Shown one piece after another: positions 9,955 to 20,781 of a stretch of 64,000 bases of DNA. Origin of the DNA: Pseudopyrenochaeta lycopersici (lineage: Eukaryota; Ascomycota; Dothideomycetes; Pleosporales; Pseudopyrenochaetaceae); NCBI GenBank assembly GCA_003313425.1, contig NHZP01000052.1:245219-309218 (forward strand), in the 5' to 3' direction. A program made the position numbers and the translations under genes. The notes under the pieces are model-generated. The model was not told where the DNA came from and did not search any database. It was given only the letters and a program-made list of their open reading frames with translations. How positions within the stretch are numbered: the first letter of the stretch is position 1; each line of letters opens with the position of its first letter.

Positions 9955-11214
9955 ATGGCTATAACAACTACCAAGCACATACATTCCGTGCCGAACCGCA
10001 AGCCTGAGACTGCGAAAACGTGGCTGCAGTGGCACCTTCGCAAAGCAGCGTTGCCTGATTCGGCAGCCGTTATAGCGCCAGGACCGCCGTTGAGCACTGC
10101 TCGATCATGTCCAGGACCGCCGTTCAGCGGAATTGGAGATTTTACGACAATGGATGAACGGCGGTCCTGGAAAATGTTGCACGTTGGGTTCGGCGGAGAA
10201 CCCAGCAGCATAAAGCGGCGGACATATCTCAAGCGGCCACAGACAGCGCCCTCAACAGGTACTGCAACTGACGCAAATGCAGTATTCCAAATGCCGCCAG
10301 TCCCAGTCAATATTGAGCGAACCTTAGCTCGTCCCTCGCTCCAACCTCCATCTCATCCACCACGGCCTGACCCTGGTATGCTTCGAGACGTCAATGCATG
10401 GTTAGATGCCAGTATGAGCACACCTTCCCCTCCACTCATGGGTGGGCTTTCCTACTGGAAGGGGGCCACCGTTGCGGGCATCAAAGACTCGGCCGACGTT
10501 CAACATGCCATTCCCATCGTTCGAGATTCTGGCGTTGACAGACCGTCAACAACCCACAGTCAGCAAATGAAGTCGGTTCGTCGGTGTGCAAAAAGGATAC
10601 AGGCCCAAATGCCTTTACTACTGCGCACGAAACATCAGTGCCCGGCGGCCCAGAAGCAGATAAATAGGCGTTCAGCCTCGATGCCACTATTAACCTTATC
10701 GTACGAAGAGATACAACGTATCAGCCCTTCAAAACTCTTGATTCGAACCAAGTCTTCCATGCACCCTGCGGCTCAAACATCGACCGCGGATCCATGGACG
10801 CACTCAAAAGAAGTGGTGTCGGCCAACCAACATGCAATTAAACAATTGCCGTTCTGCCACGAAACTCCGGCAAGCGCAAGGTTTGGTGATGCGCCAAGAG
10901 ACTCACAGCGACGGTTCCATGCTGATTTAAAGTCGACAGCGTGGAGCGCAGATAGCATACGACCATCAACAGCCGCTGTCAGTCTTGTTCGGGAAGACTC
11001 CTTGGATGATGTTTCCGATGCCCCAACATACTTTACGGAGCCGTCTCCGCCATCCTATCGGTCGCGCACTGTGTCTCTCCTGACTACGTCGTCGTTCGGA
11101 TGCGTCGATGGCATGAACACAGTTCAACGACAGATGAGCCAGCAGCGAGCAGCACTACGCTGTGGTATGAGAGGAAAGCTCAGGAAGATTGCTCGGAACT
11201 TGACGACACGATAA
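9955..11214 (+). CDS. hypothetical basic, low-complexity protein
   Basis: This is a single-exon frame of 419 residues starting at ATG 9955 (context CAAAATGGC). The same frame is open for another 74 codons upstream with a weak-context ATG at 9733, so a longer form is possible. The protein is rich in Ser, Pro, Arg and Thr, has no signal peptide or membrane segment, and looks largely disordered. It contains a tract of proline-rich GPP motifs (about residues 40-60), a moderately structured segment near WKMLHVGFGGEPSSIKRR, and a very basic C-terminus (GMRGKLRKIARN). I do not recognise the family. Coding use is like its neighbours, and no introns are evident. Confidence 0.6.
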   Translation: MAITTTKHIHSVPNRKPETAKTWLQWHLRKAALPDSAAVIAPGPPLSTARSCPGPPFSGIGDFTTMDERRSWKMLHVGFGGEPSSIKRRTYLKRPQTAPSTGTATDANAVFQMPPVPVNIERTLARPSLQPPSHPPRPDPGMLRDVNAWLDASMSTPSPPLMGGLSYWKGATVAGIKDSADVQHAIPIVRDSGVDRPSTTHSQQMKSVRRCAKRIQAQMPLLLRTKHQCPAAQKQINRRSASMPLLTLSYEEIQRISPSKLLIRTKSSMHPAAQTSTADPWTHSKEVVSANQHAIKQLPFCHETPASARFGDAPRDSQRRFHADLKSTAWSADSIRPSTAAVSLVREDSLDDVSDAPTYFTEPSPPSYRSRTVSLLTTSSFGCVDGMNTVQRQMSQQRAALRCGMRGKLRKIARNLTTR

Positions 11215-11957
11215 GGCACTTGAAGAGCGATAGTTCCTTAGGAAAGAAAATCAGGAACCCGATAGGATAGGATGATCACAAGTCAGGAAAAGCACATGCT
11301 GCAGAACTGTAGAGAATTTAAAGAGCTGGCTTCTTCAGAAGGGTGCAGGTGCCCAATACACAGCCGGGGGTACTTTTAATGGCTTTTTCTATGCAGCACT
11401 GGCGACAGCGGTTTATGAAGTGGCGAGGATGCATGAGCACAGGGGAGAAGTAGCAAACTTAAAGGGAGACGCATGATATACCAGAACAGCTCAATGAATT
11501 TCAAAGCCGCTGTAGGTGCCCACAATGCGACGGTTGCCGTGAGACGTGATGGAGGCGATACAATTGAGCGAGTGATTGTATGGGCACGGTTACACAGGTC
11601 AGGTTGCGGTAGTGTGACGTTGGACGGGCCGCGGTCAACCGAAAGCGGCTTGGGCGCTCACCGCCTGCTCTTTTGATGATTTGGCGATGCACTCGACCAT
11701 GTCCTCCAGATGTCATTGGGCCCAACGTGGCACTCGCCGTACCACCCTCCATCGCTGGACCGCACACAATTGAGGTCCATGGCTGCCCGCTGATCAAGCT
11801 GCCAGCACGACAAGACTCCGCGCTGGCTGCTCCCCACCAAAGCCGGCACCGTAGACGCGCAGCACGCACTCGCAAGCACCGCTCGCCGCACCGGCAGCCA
11901 AACAGCGACCGGACTTTTACCTGTAAGACGCAGCGCAGGCGCACGGCAAAAGTAAGC
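11215..11957. other. intergenic region and 5' leader of the Tco89-like gene
   Basis: No supported gene. The downstream coding frame extends upstream to 11673 without a stop, but its codons there look like untranslated leader. A GTAAGC directly before the ATG at 11958 resembles a splice donor, so the leader may be spliced and the start is not certain. Confidence 0.45.
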
Positions 11958-13715
11958 ATGGCTTCGGCCGACGACGCTCATTCGCGGCCCAAACGGCCAG
12001 CCGCCATGGCCAGACAGTCGTCCTCGCAGTCGCATCTTTCGCAGTCGCCGTCCGAGAGCCATCACAGACCGGTCCATCACAAGGCCCAGCGCCATGTCGT
12101 TGGCCAGCGCGTGCAGAGGAACACGTCCTTTGGCAAGAATCTAAACAAGCTGAACAAGGCCGCCCAGCAGGCCCAGCAGATGCAGCAGGCCCAGCACGCC
12201 GCCGAACACAGTGCGCGACACCACCGCCGCTCACAGTCCGGCAACTCAATCTCCGCGCCCAGCAGCCCTCGCCCCAGCTTCAAGCGCAATGCATCGTCGG
12301 GCGGAATCGTGAGGGCAACCCAACAAGCACAAGCCCATGCCCATGCCCACCTGCGCAAGAACCACTCCAGCGGCCATCTGGCGCGGCAAGGGCACGCAAA
12401 GCACACGCTGAAGTCGTCCAAGAGCGAGGTGGCACCGCCCAAGCGCTCGCTCGGCAACCCCAACAGGTCGCAGCAGTCGTCACCAGAGCCTCACGCCACC
12501 GTCCACTTCGACATGGGCAGCGACGACGAAGGCGGGGACGACGGATGGACAGAAGAGAGCGCATCCCAGTCGCCCACCACCACGCGGTCCAACACACGCT
12601 CCAACTCAGTCATACTCGACGCACAGCACAGAATAGCGCAGGAAAACATGGAGAACAACAAGGGAGAAGCACTGCAGGCCGGACCCCCTCACCCACAGGC
12701 CACGCCTCAGACAACCCAAACCCTCGCCGACCGCACACGCAGCAACACTCGGACCAATGGCGGCAGCTCCCACCAGCATTCACGGCCTCCAGATGCCGAC
12801 ATGATTACCTCGCGCCTCCTCCAGCGCAGTGCCTCTCACAATATTCCCCCGCAGACATCGTCGGTCGCAGCCACCGTTGTCTCCTCGTCGGATCGGCACA
12901 ACCTGCTCAGCCATAGTGCTGGCTCCACGCTCGTGGACACTCCAGGCAAAGACTTAGTGTCGCGCTTCATGGACGGCGATGGTTCAGCCGGAACTCCGCA
13001 GGATGGAGGCTACATGGCTTCGCGGTCTACTTCAAAGGCTGGAGCCGGTGAACTAGACAAGGGCAAGAGAAACAGATCCATGCCAAACGTCAGTGGCGCA
13101 GACACACCATCCAAAACACCCCAGCGTTCGGGCACTACCACGCCGACGAACCTGCCGCCATCGCGAACACAGCAAAAGCTCATGCTCCAGCGCGCGTCCT
13201 CCAACATTGAACCGCAGAAGCTGGTCCCCGTCACTCTTCCGCGCACCGGCGGCCCTGCTTTCCTGAACTCGGGTCTGCACTACAATGTAGACGGCGAAGG
13301 ACGCCTTGACCCTCGCTTGCAGCAGCAGTTTAACCATGTCGCCGTCGAGTACAAGGTGGTGCGAAGATACCGCAACCCCCTCGCCGATGCGCTCATGCGC
13401 ATCCAGCAAATCCCAGGAGTATCACAAAGGACGCGCATACCGAAATCGTCAAACACCAACGGGATTATGAATGTGCACGGCACCAGCAGCCTGAGCACAA
13501 GTTTCAACGAGGCAGGCCTTGAAACCGATGGGGCAGGCTCGCGAAAATCGCGAGTCAGTTTTGAAAACGACCGAAGCCGTGGCAGAGGTAGCCGCGACGA
13601 AGGCGACGTTGAAGGTCGACAAAGCTTCGAGAGTGACCAGGCCCAAAGTCGAAACGAGGCCGAGGAGATCTGTCGACGTTTATGGGAGAGCGCTGAGGTG
13701 GTCGGGGCTGATTGA
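11958..13715 (+). CDS. TORC1 subunit Tco89-like protein
   Basis: This is a 585-residue frame starting MASADDAHSRPKRP; an upstream extension to 11673 exists but looks non-coding. The protein is highly Ser/Gln/His-rich and mostly disordered. Features I associate with the fungal TCO89 family are the RNTSFGKNLNKLNKAAQQ segment (about residue 55), paired RNASSGG and KNHSSGHLARQG motifs (about 115-145), an acidic block ending DDGWTEESASQSPTTTRS (about 195-213), and a C-terminal helix EAEEICRRLWESAE. Tco89 is a non-catalytic component of the rapamycin-sensitive TORC1 complex at the vacuole, coupling nutrient signals to growth. Assignment rests on motif memory, not a search. A disordered protein of similar composition from another family is the alternative. 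Confidence 0.68.
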   Translation: MASADDAHSRPKRPAAMARQSSSQSHLSQSPSESHHRPVHHKAQRHVVGQRVQRNTSFGKNLNKLNKAAQQAQQMQQAQHAAEHSARHHRRSQSGNSISAPSSPRPSFKRNASSGGIVRATQQAQAHAHAHLRKNHSSGHLARQGHAKHTLKSSKSEVAPPKRSLGNPNRSQQSSPEPHATVHFDMGSDDEGGDDGWTEESASQSPTTTRSNTRSNSVILDAQHRIAQENMENNKGEALQAGPPHPQATPQTTQTLADRTRSNTRTNGGSSHQHSRPPDADMITSRLLQRSASHNIPPQTSSVAATVVSSSDRHNLLSHSAGSTLVDTPGKDLVSRFMDGDGSAGTPQDGGYMASRSTSKAGAGELDKGKRNRSMPNVSGADTPSKTPQRSGTTTPTNLPPSRTQQKLMLQRASSNIEPQKLVPVTLPRTGGPAFLNSGLHYNVDGEGRLDPRLQQQFNHVAVEYKVVRRYRNPLADALMRIQQIPGVSQRTRIPKSSNTNGIMNVHGTSSLSTSFNEAGLETDGAGSRKSRVSFENDRSRGRGSRDEGDVEGRQSFESDQAQSRNEAEEICRRLWESAEVVGAD

Positions 13716-15598
13716 AAGCTTCTTCCAAGTTGATTAAAACAGCGAAGACTCGAGTTGCGATGGTGCGCCGTGCACGATACTCCGCAAACTTAATGGGGCC
13801 GTGTTTGGAAGGTGGGTGCTTTTCGCATTGTGCCAGTGTTCTACCTCAGGCACCCTGGCCGGGGCCATTTGTTCTTCCCACTCACGATGTTTCTCAAGCA
13901 CCTGAACGCATGGTTGGCGTGTGGCGGGGGAGGTTGTTAGCCTTGTGAATGGCCCCAGTCTTGCTTAAGGGGTAAAATGTCACAGCTGTCGCAAGCGAGA
14001 GGCGTGGCGGGATGAATTGCATCTATTTTGGAGCATGTCTGGAATAGCGAATGACTTTGGGGGTCACGACTTCTAGAGTAAGGCTGTGAGTAAGTCTCAA
14101 TGGGTTGGCTCAGCGGTTGGCTTGGACTGGGAATTGCAGCCAAAAATTGCAGCCGTGTCGCAACCACTCTAGGCAATCAATCATTTGAATAAGACCAAAT
14201 TGCATGATGAGATGAGGACAAGGCTTGGTTGTAAATCTAGGTCTAGAGAGATACGAGCTGGTTCTCCGTGCCAGTGCCATGATTAGGCTTGCCAAAGGAT
14301 CAGTGCGGCGGTTGGACGAAATGAGCAACAATAGTTGTGGGCAGGGAGCGGGAATAGCCTATCACAGCGAACAGCCTTGGCTGGAGTAGGGTGTAATTTT
14401 ATTCTTTGACCATGACCAAGGCCCTGTGTTTCTGTGTGTCATGGCCACAGTGAGTTATTCTACGACACAGCGGCGACGTGCTGTTCCTGCAGGTCTAGGT
14501 TGCCGGTTCGCGTGCTACTGCGGGAGCGACCCAAGGTTCACACGAGCGAGAATTGTCACTGGATGCCTATGTACTGTTGAACGCTTGTCGTGCTCAACGC
14601 CGGCGCAGACTCTTTGCAGGCTTTTTCTTCGTTTTTCTTTTTGGGTTTTTTTTTCGCCAGTCCATACCAGCATGAGGCAACAGTCATGGTTGCAGCGATG
14701 GGCGGCACCAAGTTTAGACGGGGCATGTCAGTGGCTGAAGCAGTGCTCGTCAGACGCCAAGGTGCTGTAACAGTAGGCGTGCAGCCGCTCTCGCACAACC
14801 ACGTTGGGGCCTCGCGCTGGCACCAAGGCAGAGACGGGCTGCTGGTTGGTCATGGTTGGTCGCCAGTGTCATGTCGACGACGGATGTCGGTTCCACGATG
14901 GCGACGGGTACATGGCTGGGGACTGCTCTGCTGGCTCCAGTCACGTTTTGCGCGCCCCAGCAGCCAGGCCGACGGCGCGCAGCGCGCAGCGATTCGCTGT
15001 GCATGTTTCAGCGGTGGTGACAGTGGAACCGATGGAGTCTGAGAGGCTCTGGGGAAAGAGATGGGGATGGGGATGGGAATGGGAATGGGCGCGATGATGG
15101 GTTCCGTCTCAGCGCACATTCTCCAGGTTGCCCTGGGGATTGCGAGGATGCGTCTGCGCCGTTGGAGCATCGCAGTGGGCCCGGGAGATTCCACAGGGTG
15201 CAGCGCAGAGATTTGCCGTGCAGGCGCTACTAGTCGATCGCCGCTTCCCTGCCAGGCACCCGAGCCACGCTAGCCAACCGGCCTGCCTAGCGCCCTTTGG
15301 CCTCCCACCGAGATTGCGCCCGCTGGGAAATTGCACTCATAAGTCAGTCAAAGCCCCCAGACCCGCCCGCTTGTTTCTCCTCAAACGCACCGTCTGTCTC
15401 TTAAGTTCCATATCACCTTCAGGCAAGCCCTTGCCTGCCCACGCTCATTGCCAGCATCCACCCTCATTCATTTAGTCTCCGACTACCAACATTGCTGTCG
15501 CACAACACACCGCGCCCATATACTTGCCTTTCGCTCACTCGCCTACATTCCTTGACCACACAACCAAAACAACGCCAAACAAAAACACCATCATCAAG
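13716..15598. other. long intergenic region
   Basis: Several short open frames overlap on both strands but none is convincing; this looks like 3' flank of the Tco89-like gene and a long upstream region of the small secreted-protein gene. A short hexamer microsatellite (GGGATG/GGGAAT type) sits at about 15,058-15,092. The last 120 bp before 15,599 are C- and A-rich with pyrimidine tracts, as in strong filamentous-fungus promoters. A T9 run occurs near 14,647. Confidence 0.5.
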
Positions 15599-15943
15599 AT
15601 GCGCTCCTTCCAGCAGATTGTCGTCTTCCTCTTCGCCCTCCTCGTGTGCGCCTTTGCCCAGGAGAGCGACGGCTACGACGCGACCGTCTACATCACCTCG
15701 ACCGTCTACCGCGTCAACACCGTCACCCTCTCTGGCTCTCACACTGGCAGCCTTGCCAACCAGACCTCGACCATCTCGGCTGCTCACCCAACCTACCATG
15801 CCGGCAACAGTACCGCCGTCATTGCGCCCACTGGCTCCCAAGCGAAGCCCAGCCAACCTCAATTCACTGGCGCCGCCTCTTCCCTGAACGCGAATGCCTT
15901 TGTCGTAGCGCTCGCTGCTGGCGTTGGCTACCTCGTCCTGTGA
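15599..15943 (+). CDS. small secreted, probably GPI-anchored cell-wall protein
   Basis: 114 residues, starting MRSFQQIVVFLFALLVCAFA, a textbook signal peptide with cleavage predicted after AFA (about residue 20). The mature part is short and Ser/Thr-rich, with the TVYITSTVYRVNTVTL motif seen in small fungal cell-wall proteins and NQT and NST glycosylation sequons. It ends in a hydrophobic tail (NAFVVALAAGVGYLVL) preceded by small residues (TGAASS), the pattern of a GPI attachment signal. The ATG follows an A-rich leader (CATCATCAAGATG). The longer frame upstream is untranslated leader. It likely resides at the plasma membrane or wall. The precise role is unknown. Confidence 0.8.
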   Translation: MRSFQQIVVFLFALLVCAFAQESDGYDATVYITSTVYRVNTVTLSGSHTGSLANQTSTISAAHPTYHAGNSTAVIAPTGSQAKPSQPQFTGAASSLNANAFVVALAAGVGYLVL

Positions 15944-18252
15944 GACTCGCTGTGAGCAGCACCGAAGCCCTTTGCTTCTTACATCATCGACTTGCTACGC
16001 TTGTCTTTGATTCAGCCACTCCATCAACCCGGAAGCGCCTGGCCTAGGCACACTGCGCTCGAGCTGGTTTCACGTATCACGAGCATGCCCGTTCATGTCT
16101 GCAATCTTGCCCTTCTTTTGCTACTTAGCCACTTTTGCTTTTACATACCACCCTTCACTTCGATAACACCCCTTCAGCCTGAGTCCCGATATTGCCTTTG
16201 TAATCGCTATTCTTCTTTTGTTTGAAACGATTGATGATTGTCGATTCTTTGGCTTTGTTCTTAGGACTAGACTACCTTCCTTTCTACGAGCTTTGGCCAC
16301 CACCTTCTTATCGGCTGGTCTACCCTCCCCCTTGTTCTATCTCTTTGTTGGATTGGTCGAAACGCGCGCGACAGGACGCTGCTTCGCAGACACACGCCCC
16401 TTTTACTACTTGTGAATGCGACACCGGAGGCATATGGAAATACTGCCTGAGGCACCCTCCTACTTCACTTCCCGCAGGACCACGGCAACTGCTATTTCTC
16501 TGGTGGAGCTGGAGTTTGGAGATACCCCCTCTTTGTGATTCGATTCACCCCCCTGTTCATGGTTTGGATTTTGTTTGGATTTCATGTGGAATGTTCTGTT
16601 GGAGGAGACATTTGGTGTGATTATCTGTGGAGATTGACAGTGAGAGGAGAGAAAGATACTCGAGGAAAGCTATAGACCAGCATGTACTGCAATTCACTCA
16701 TCATAGACGCTTTCGAAATGATGGACCTAGCAGCGCGACAATATTCCCTTGATTGTCTCCTGAGGCTATACCCAACGATCAATCATTAATAGAAAAAGTT
16801 CATCCAACAAGAATAAAAGCTCGCTCTCATTCTCAAGTGCGCTTCCAAATCGTGAACTACCGCGCAAACTCTTGTCGCATCCTGCTACATCCATCTCGGT
16901 ACCTCGGAGCTTCCACACCCAAACTTCCCTTATCCAACCTCCCCAAGTCTGGGTCCCTAGTGCCCAAATAGCGATCGGCAAACCCTCTGCTCGCCTACTT
17001 TTCTGGGCACAGTTTCCCATTCCGCAAACGCCAGCCCTCACGTGGACCACAGAAAACCCAGTCTGCCAATCATGTCCAAGCCATTCTTTGCAAAGTGGGT
17101 CCTACCAAACCGAAAAGCTGGGGCCGGAAATATGATGTGCGTTGTTGTTGCTCGAATCGAACATACAAAGATCTAAAGCAGCGTACGCTGGGCTTGTTCT
17201 AGCCCCCTACCCAAAAAGATAGAACGTTGGTTTGGCCAAAGGGATTGCGTTTTCTTCGACTACTACTACCACCTGCTGCCGACCGCCGACGCCGGGTACC
17301 TTTTCGGTGCGCTGCTGCCACGCGTACGTATCGTGCGTAGTTTGGTTCTGGTTATAGATCGGTTTACTTGCCGACATGAGTCTTCGATCCGAAGATCGCC
17401 GTCCATGTCAAGACTGCATCGGAAAGACAAGTACCCTGCGCTTTGCCGACTTCCGGCACCGTTTTCCCAGCCGTTCGCCTGCATCTCGGGGGCAGGCGGC
17501 GGCGGCGGCGGCGCAAGTCAGCAAATAGCACACCTTCTGACGTCGCTATGGATCAGCTCAACAATTAGGTAGAGAGTACCATGGAACACAGGTATAGAGA
17601 CGCGTACAAGATTCCAAGAATCTGCGTGTATTCCTGACTCTGCGCCCTGGAGGCTGAGGTGCGGGTTGCCACGGTGTTGGTGACTCGCTTTTGTTGGCAG
17701 GATGCGGGAAGCGAAATGAGGTCATTTGGGGGTTATATCGAGCCTGCCGCCTCCTTTTTTTTGGGGGGGGGGGGGGGGCGGGGTGCGCGCATGTAGGTAC
17801 AGAACGGGTGCAGGGTGCGGATATTACGTTGCAGCGGGTACTATCGTGTGGGTAGTGCCGCATTAGTTGAGTTTGCATGCTTGCGTGCGGTTCTGGGGTT
17901 GAGCAGGAAGATGGGCTGGGCTATGGAAGGAAGGTATTAGTCTCGTTGGACGATGGATTTGGCGGAAGGATGACTGCGACCGTCTTGTTCGCTGATCAGC
18001 CTCTCATTGCATGCCAAATCTTCTTCGCGTAGCACAAATGGAGGCGGAGATAAGACTAGTATGGCGTGTTGTGTTGATGTTATTCTATGTAACTCCCAGA
18101 CTTTGTCCACATATGCGGGGACGTGTAGTAGCTTCCGTACCATTCTCTGAATTCCCTACTTGGTCGAATTAAAGCGGATCACCCACGGTCGCGGTCCTTT
18201 CAGCGTAGCCAAACAAACACCAACTCTATCCATGAAGTCAATACGCCGTCCA
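15944..18252. other. long intergenic region with a T8-G16 tract
   Basis: This contains the 3' flank of the small secreted-protein gene and no supported coding region. Open frames of 60-130 codons on both strands lack any motif. A homopolymer junction of eight T followed by sixteen G occurs at 17,755-17,778, then CGGGG, flanked by a GGCGGCGGCGGCGGC run at about 17,497-17,511. Confidence 0.5.
17755..17784 (+). repeat. T8-G16 homopolymer tract
   Basis: Eight T are followed directly by sixteen G and then CGGGG. Such G runs can form quadruplex structures and are prone to length error in sequencing, so the exact count is uncertain. Confidence 0.8.
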
Positions 18253-19135
18253 TTACGACTCCAGATCCATCTCCACAATGCAAACATCTACAAGCATCAC
18301 CTTAAACCACCGCCTGACATTCTTGTGTAGAGGAAACGCGCGGCTCTGGTCCTCTTTGACAACCAACCGTGCATCTGCATCACGCCCGACGACTTCGTAG
18401 AGAATGCGTCTCCGATCCGCGCTTCTGTTGAACATCTCGAGCTCCAAAGTGGATATGTTCACATGTTTGAAGATATCCAGGATCCTGTGAGCTGTTCTTA
18501 TGCTCTGATAAAACTCTCCCTGATAGGGCATCCTGTAGCTGTAGCCTGAGATACGAAGACTCTTGATGCCTCTGCCATTGCTCTGGTCCTTCGATATGGC
18601 TCTGGCAAAGGTCTCTAAATCTTCTTCAAGAGATTGATCATTCTGATGTCTCATGGGGGTCTCGGTTGACGCAAAACACCTGACATATAGCGTCATATTA
18701 CGAATCTTGGAAGTGTCAAGTATATTTGACGACCAGTCCGTCAGCTCTTTTGCCTAGGTAATCCTCGTCCCAGAACCATTCAGCCTTTCTAGCAGATTGT
18801 TCAAGGGCTTCGTTAAGGAGCTCTTTATTTGCCCTCAGCGACGTGGGATAATTCTTCGCCACATTTTCAGGAGCGGTGTATCCGTGTTCCCCAACTGACA
18901 CTATGTAGTGCCCCTCATAACGTAGCTGAAGTAGAAGGCCGCAGTATGGCGTACTTGCAGCCCTCAGGGCCGGATTAAGGCGCCAGTAATAATCGTAGAT
19001 CACGTCTCGGATCTCTCGTGGAAGATCGAAGAACGATATCGTTTGGGTTTTGCCTTGACTCCATAGCGCGACCTGCTCATGCTCTTCCAGTGTGATTACT
19101 TTGTTCTCTAACCACGACGTTCCAGTCCCCGTCAT
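18253..19135 (-). pseudogene. F-box-like protein gene, frameshifted
   Basis: The first frame (19135-18716, 139 codons) contains ISFFDLPREIRDVIYDYYW, the FxxLPxEIRxxIY pattern of the F-box-like domain common in expanded ascomycete families. It ends at a TGA (18716-18718). The second frame continues in the +1 register; its codons are open back to about 18,747 and read ILDTSKIRNMTLYVR across the first frame's stop before the ATG at 18696, and it runs to 18253. DTSKIRNMTLYVR looks like a natural continuation of the family, so one gene is broken by a small indel near 18,720-18,750. An intron cannot be excluded (a GCTGAC branch-like site lies near 18,745) but no good donor is visible. F-box proteins recruit substrates to SCF ubiquitin ligases. 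Confidence 0.6.
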
Positions 19136-20781
19136 ATACTTCTCTTGATCTCCCCATTGAATACGATGGCGGGCTCTGCCATTATCTACTCAAGGCTCGA
19201 AAATTTTCCTCGGTGCAACTGGAAATATTGAAAGTACTTGGGTTTCGTACTCCACGAGCAATAACCACTGCCTGTTGCTGAACTGGTCCATGCGATGCGC
19301 TAACACCCTCCGGGAAGCCACCATTTTGAGGAAGTTGTGGTCACAGCACCCCTATTGCGAATCACGGTGGACGATATCAGCAGAGTACGTGATATTATTT
19401 CTCCTGTTGTATTACGAAGCCTTCTAGGGCTGGCTAGGCTACCTTCCGCTCGTGTTAAGAATGGTGATGTGAACCGCACATTCTGTAGCGCTGGACAAAA
19501 TTGATAGGCTAACGCGCCGTCAATGAATCTCAAACGCCGATTCATCCCAACTTCGGGACGGCCCTCGCCGCCGCGACGCAGGCTGGGGTGTATAAATTCA
19601 CAGTTCCCGGCTGGGAACATGGTTGGGTGAAATGCGTCATCGAAGAATAGGGATCCTCCTAGTATTACGCTGCGTTGCGTGGCTGACATCTCCAGCGTTC
19701 AAGAGCTTTCTAAAATGCAGTATGCTCGCGTGACACAACATCTTATTTGAATCATGTGTCCATATGTATTGGATTAGGCAGACACCTAAACGCTTTCGTC
19801 GAAGCACTCTATACCTATCTCTACAGTCTGCTCAATCCCAGTATCCTGAAAGGAATTGGGTAAAAAGCTCCTTCAACAAATAGCGTCCCTCGCATTCACG
19901 AGTGACTTCTACGAGATTCAACCGGATGGGTGAAGTTGCATTCATCAATCCGATCATACTTGTCAGGTTTGGAGCTGTGTGCTATGATACCTCCCTGGTG
20001 AACTAATCTGCTTGGTGGAGATAAGAGCGAAGCTACGGCGCAACGTAGTTGCAGGTCCGTGTGGTGAATTGGCACTCAATGGCACGGATGGACCTGCACA
20101 TACCGAAGGTACCATCTTTGGGGACCATGGAACTAAGTCAGTGTTGAAGTTCATGTCTCGTAGGAGGTATCTCCGTAGATTGATGGAGTTTAACCTCGGA
20201 GATATGCAACAACAATACAACGGCCACCACCAAATTGTGCAAAGTTCGGCTCCCACACAATCATACGCAGCGAGCCCTAGGTATGACCTAAGCAGTCCAG
20301 AGGCTTGAAAACTCATTTGTGAGTCATTCGCTCTCCCTCGTGTAATCAATGTTTCACCCTTGCCCCAGACTGCTCGTTCGTATTCTTCAAGTTACAACTC
20401 TTCCGTTGTACCACGGGTAATATCGGAACAAAGTCTTTCAATCTTAACTCTCCCCTCTTGAACCAGTTACACCGTAGATACAGACCGTTTTGCAGACTGG
20501 AACAAACGGAAAGCAAGCAGGAAGGACTGAGCACATACATACCCACATTTGAGAATTCAGAGGGTTTAAAAAGGGTGTTAAAAGCTCCTTTAGCAGGAAA
20601 GACAGTCCTTGGTCTTATCATATGATAATATCCATGTGAGCAACATACACATCAGGTCCACTTAAAAATTCCGACCTAGACCGTGCCCGTAAGGGATTCC
20701 GCGGAGCTATCGACTGTGATGACTATGAAGCTGCATTCACAGGTTTATATGCAAGACTCTCACAGAGGCATATCATTGGTT
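19136..20781. other. intergenic region
   Basis: No supported gene. A 129-codon frame at 19300-19689 (-) begins with ATG but shows no recognisable motif or homology cue. Other frames at 19,963-20,621 are equally anonymous. Composition is intermediate and no repeats are seen. Confidence 0.45.

Noticed and set aside
11658..13646. Overlapping minus-strand frames of 65-152 codons under the Tco89-like gene
   Set aside because: Shadows caused by the GC-rich, low-complexity coding sequence on the plus strand.
19300..19689. 129-codon minus-strand frame
   Set aside because: No motif, composition cue or splice evidence; could be real but cannot be supported.
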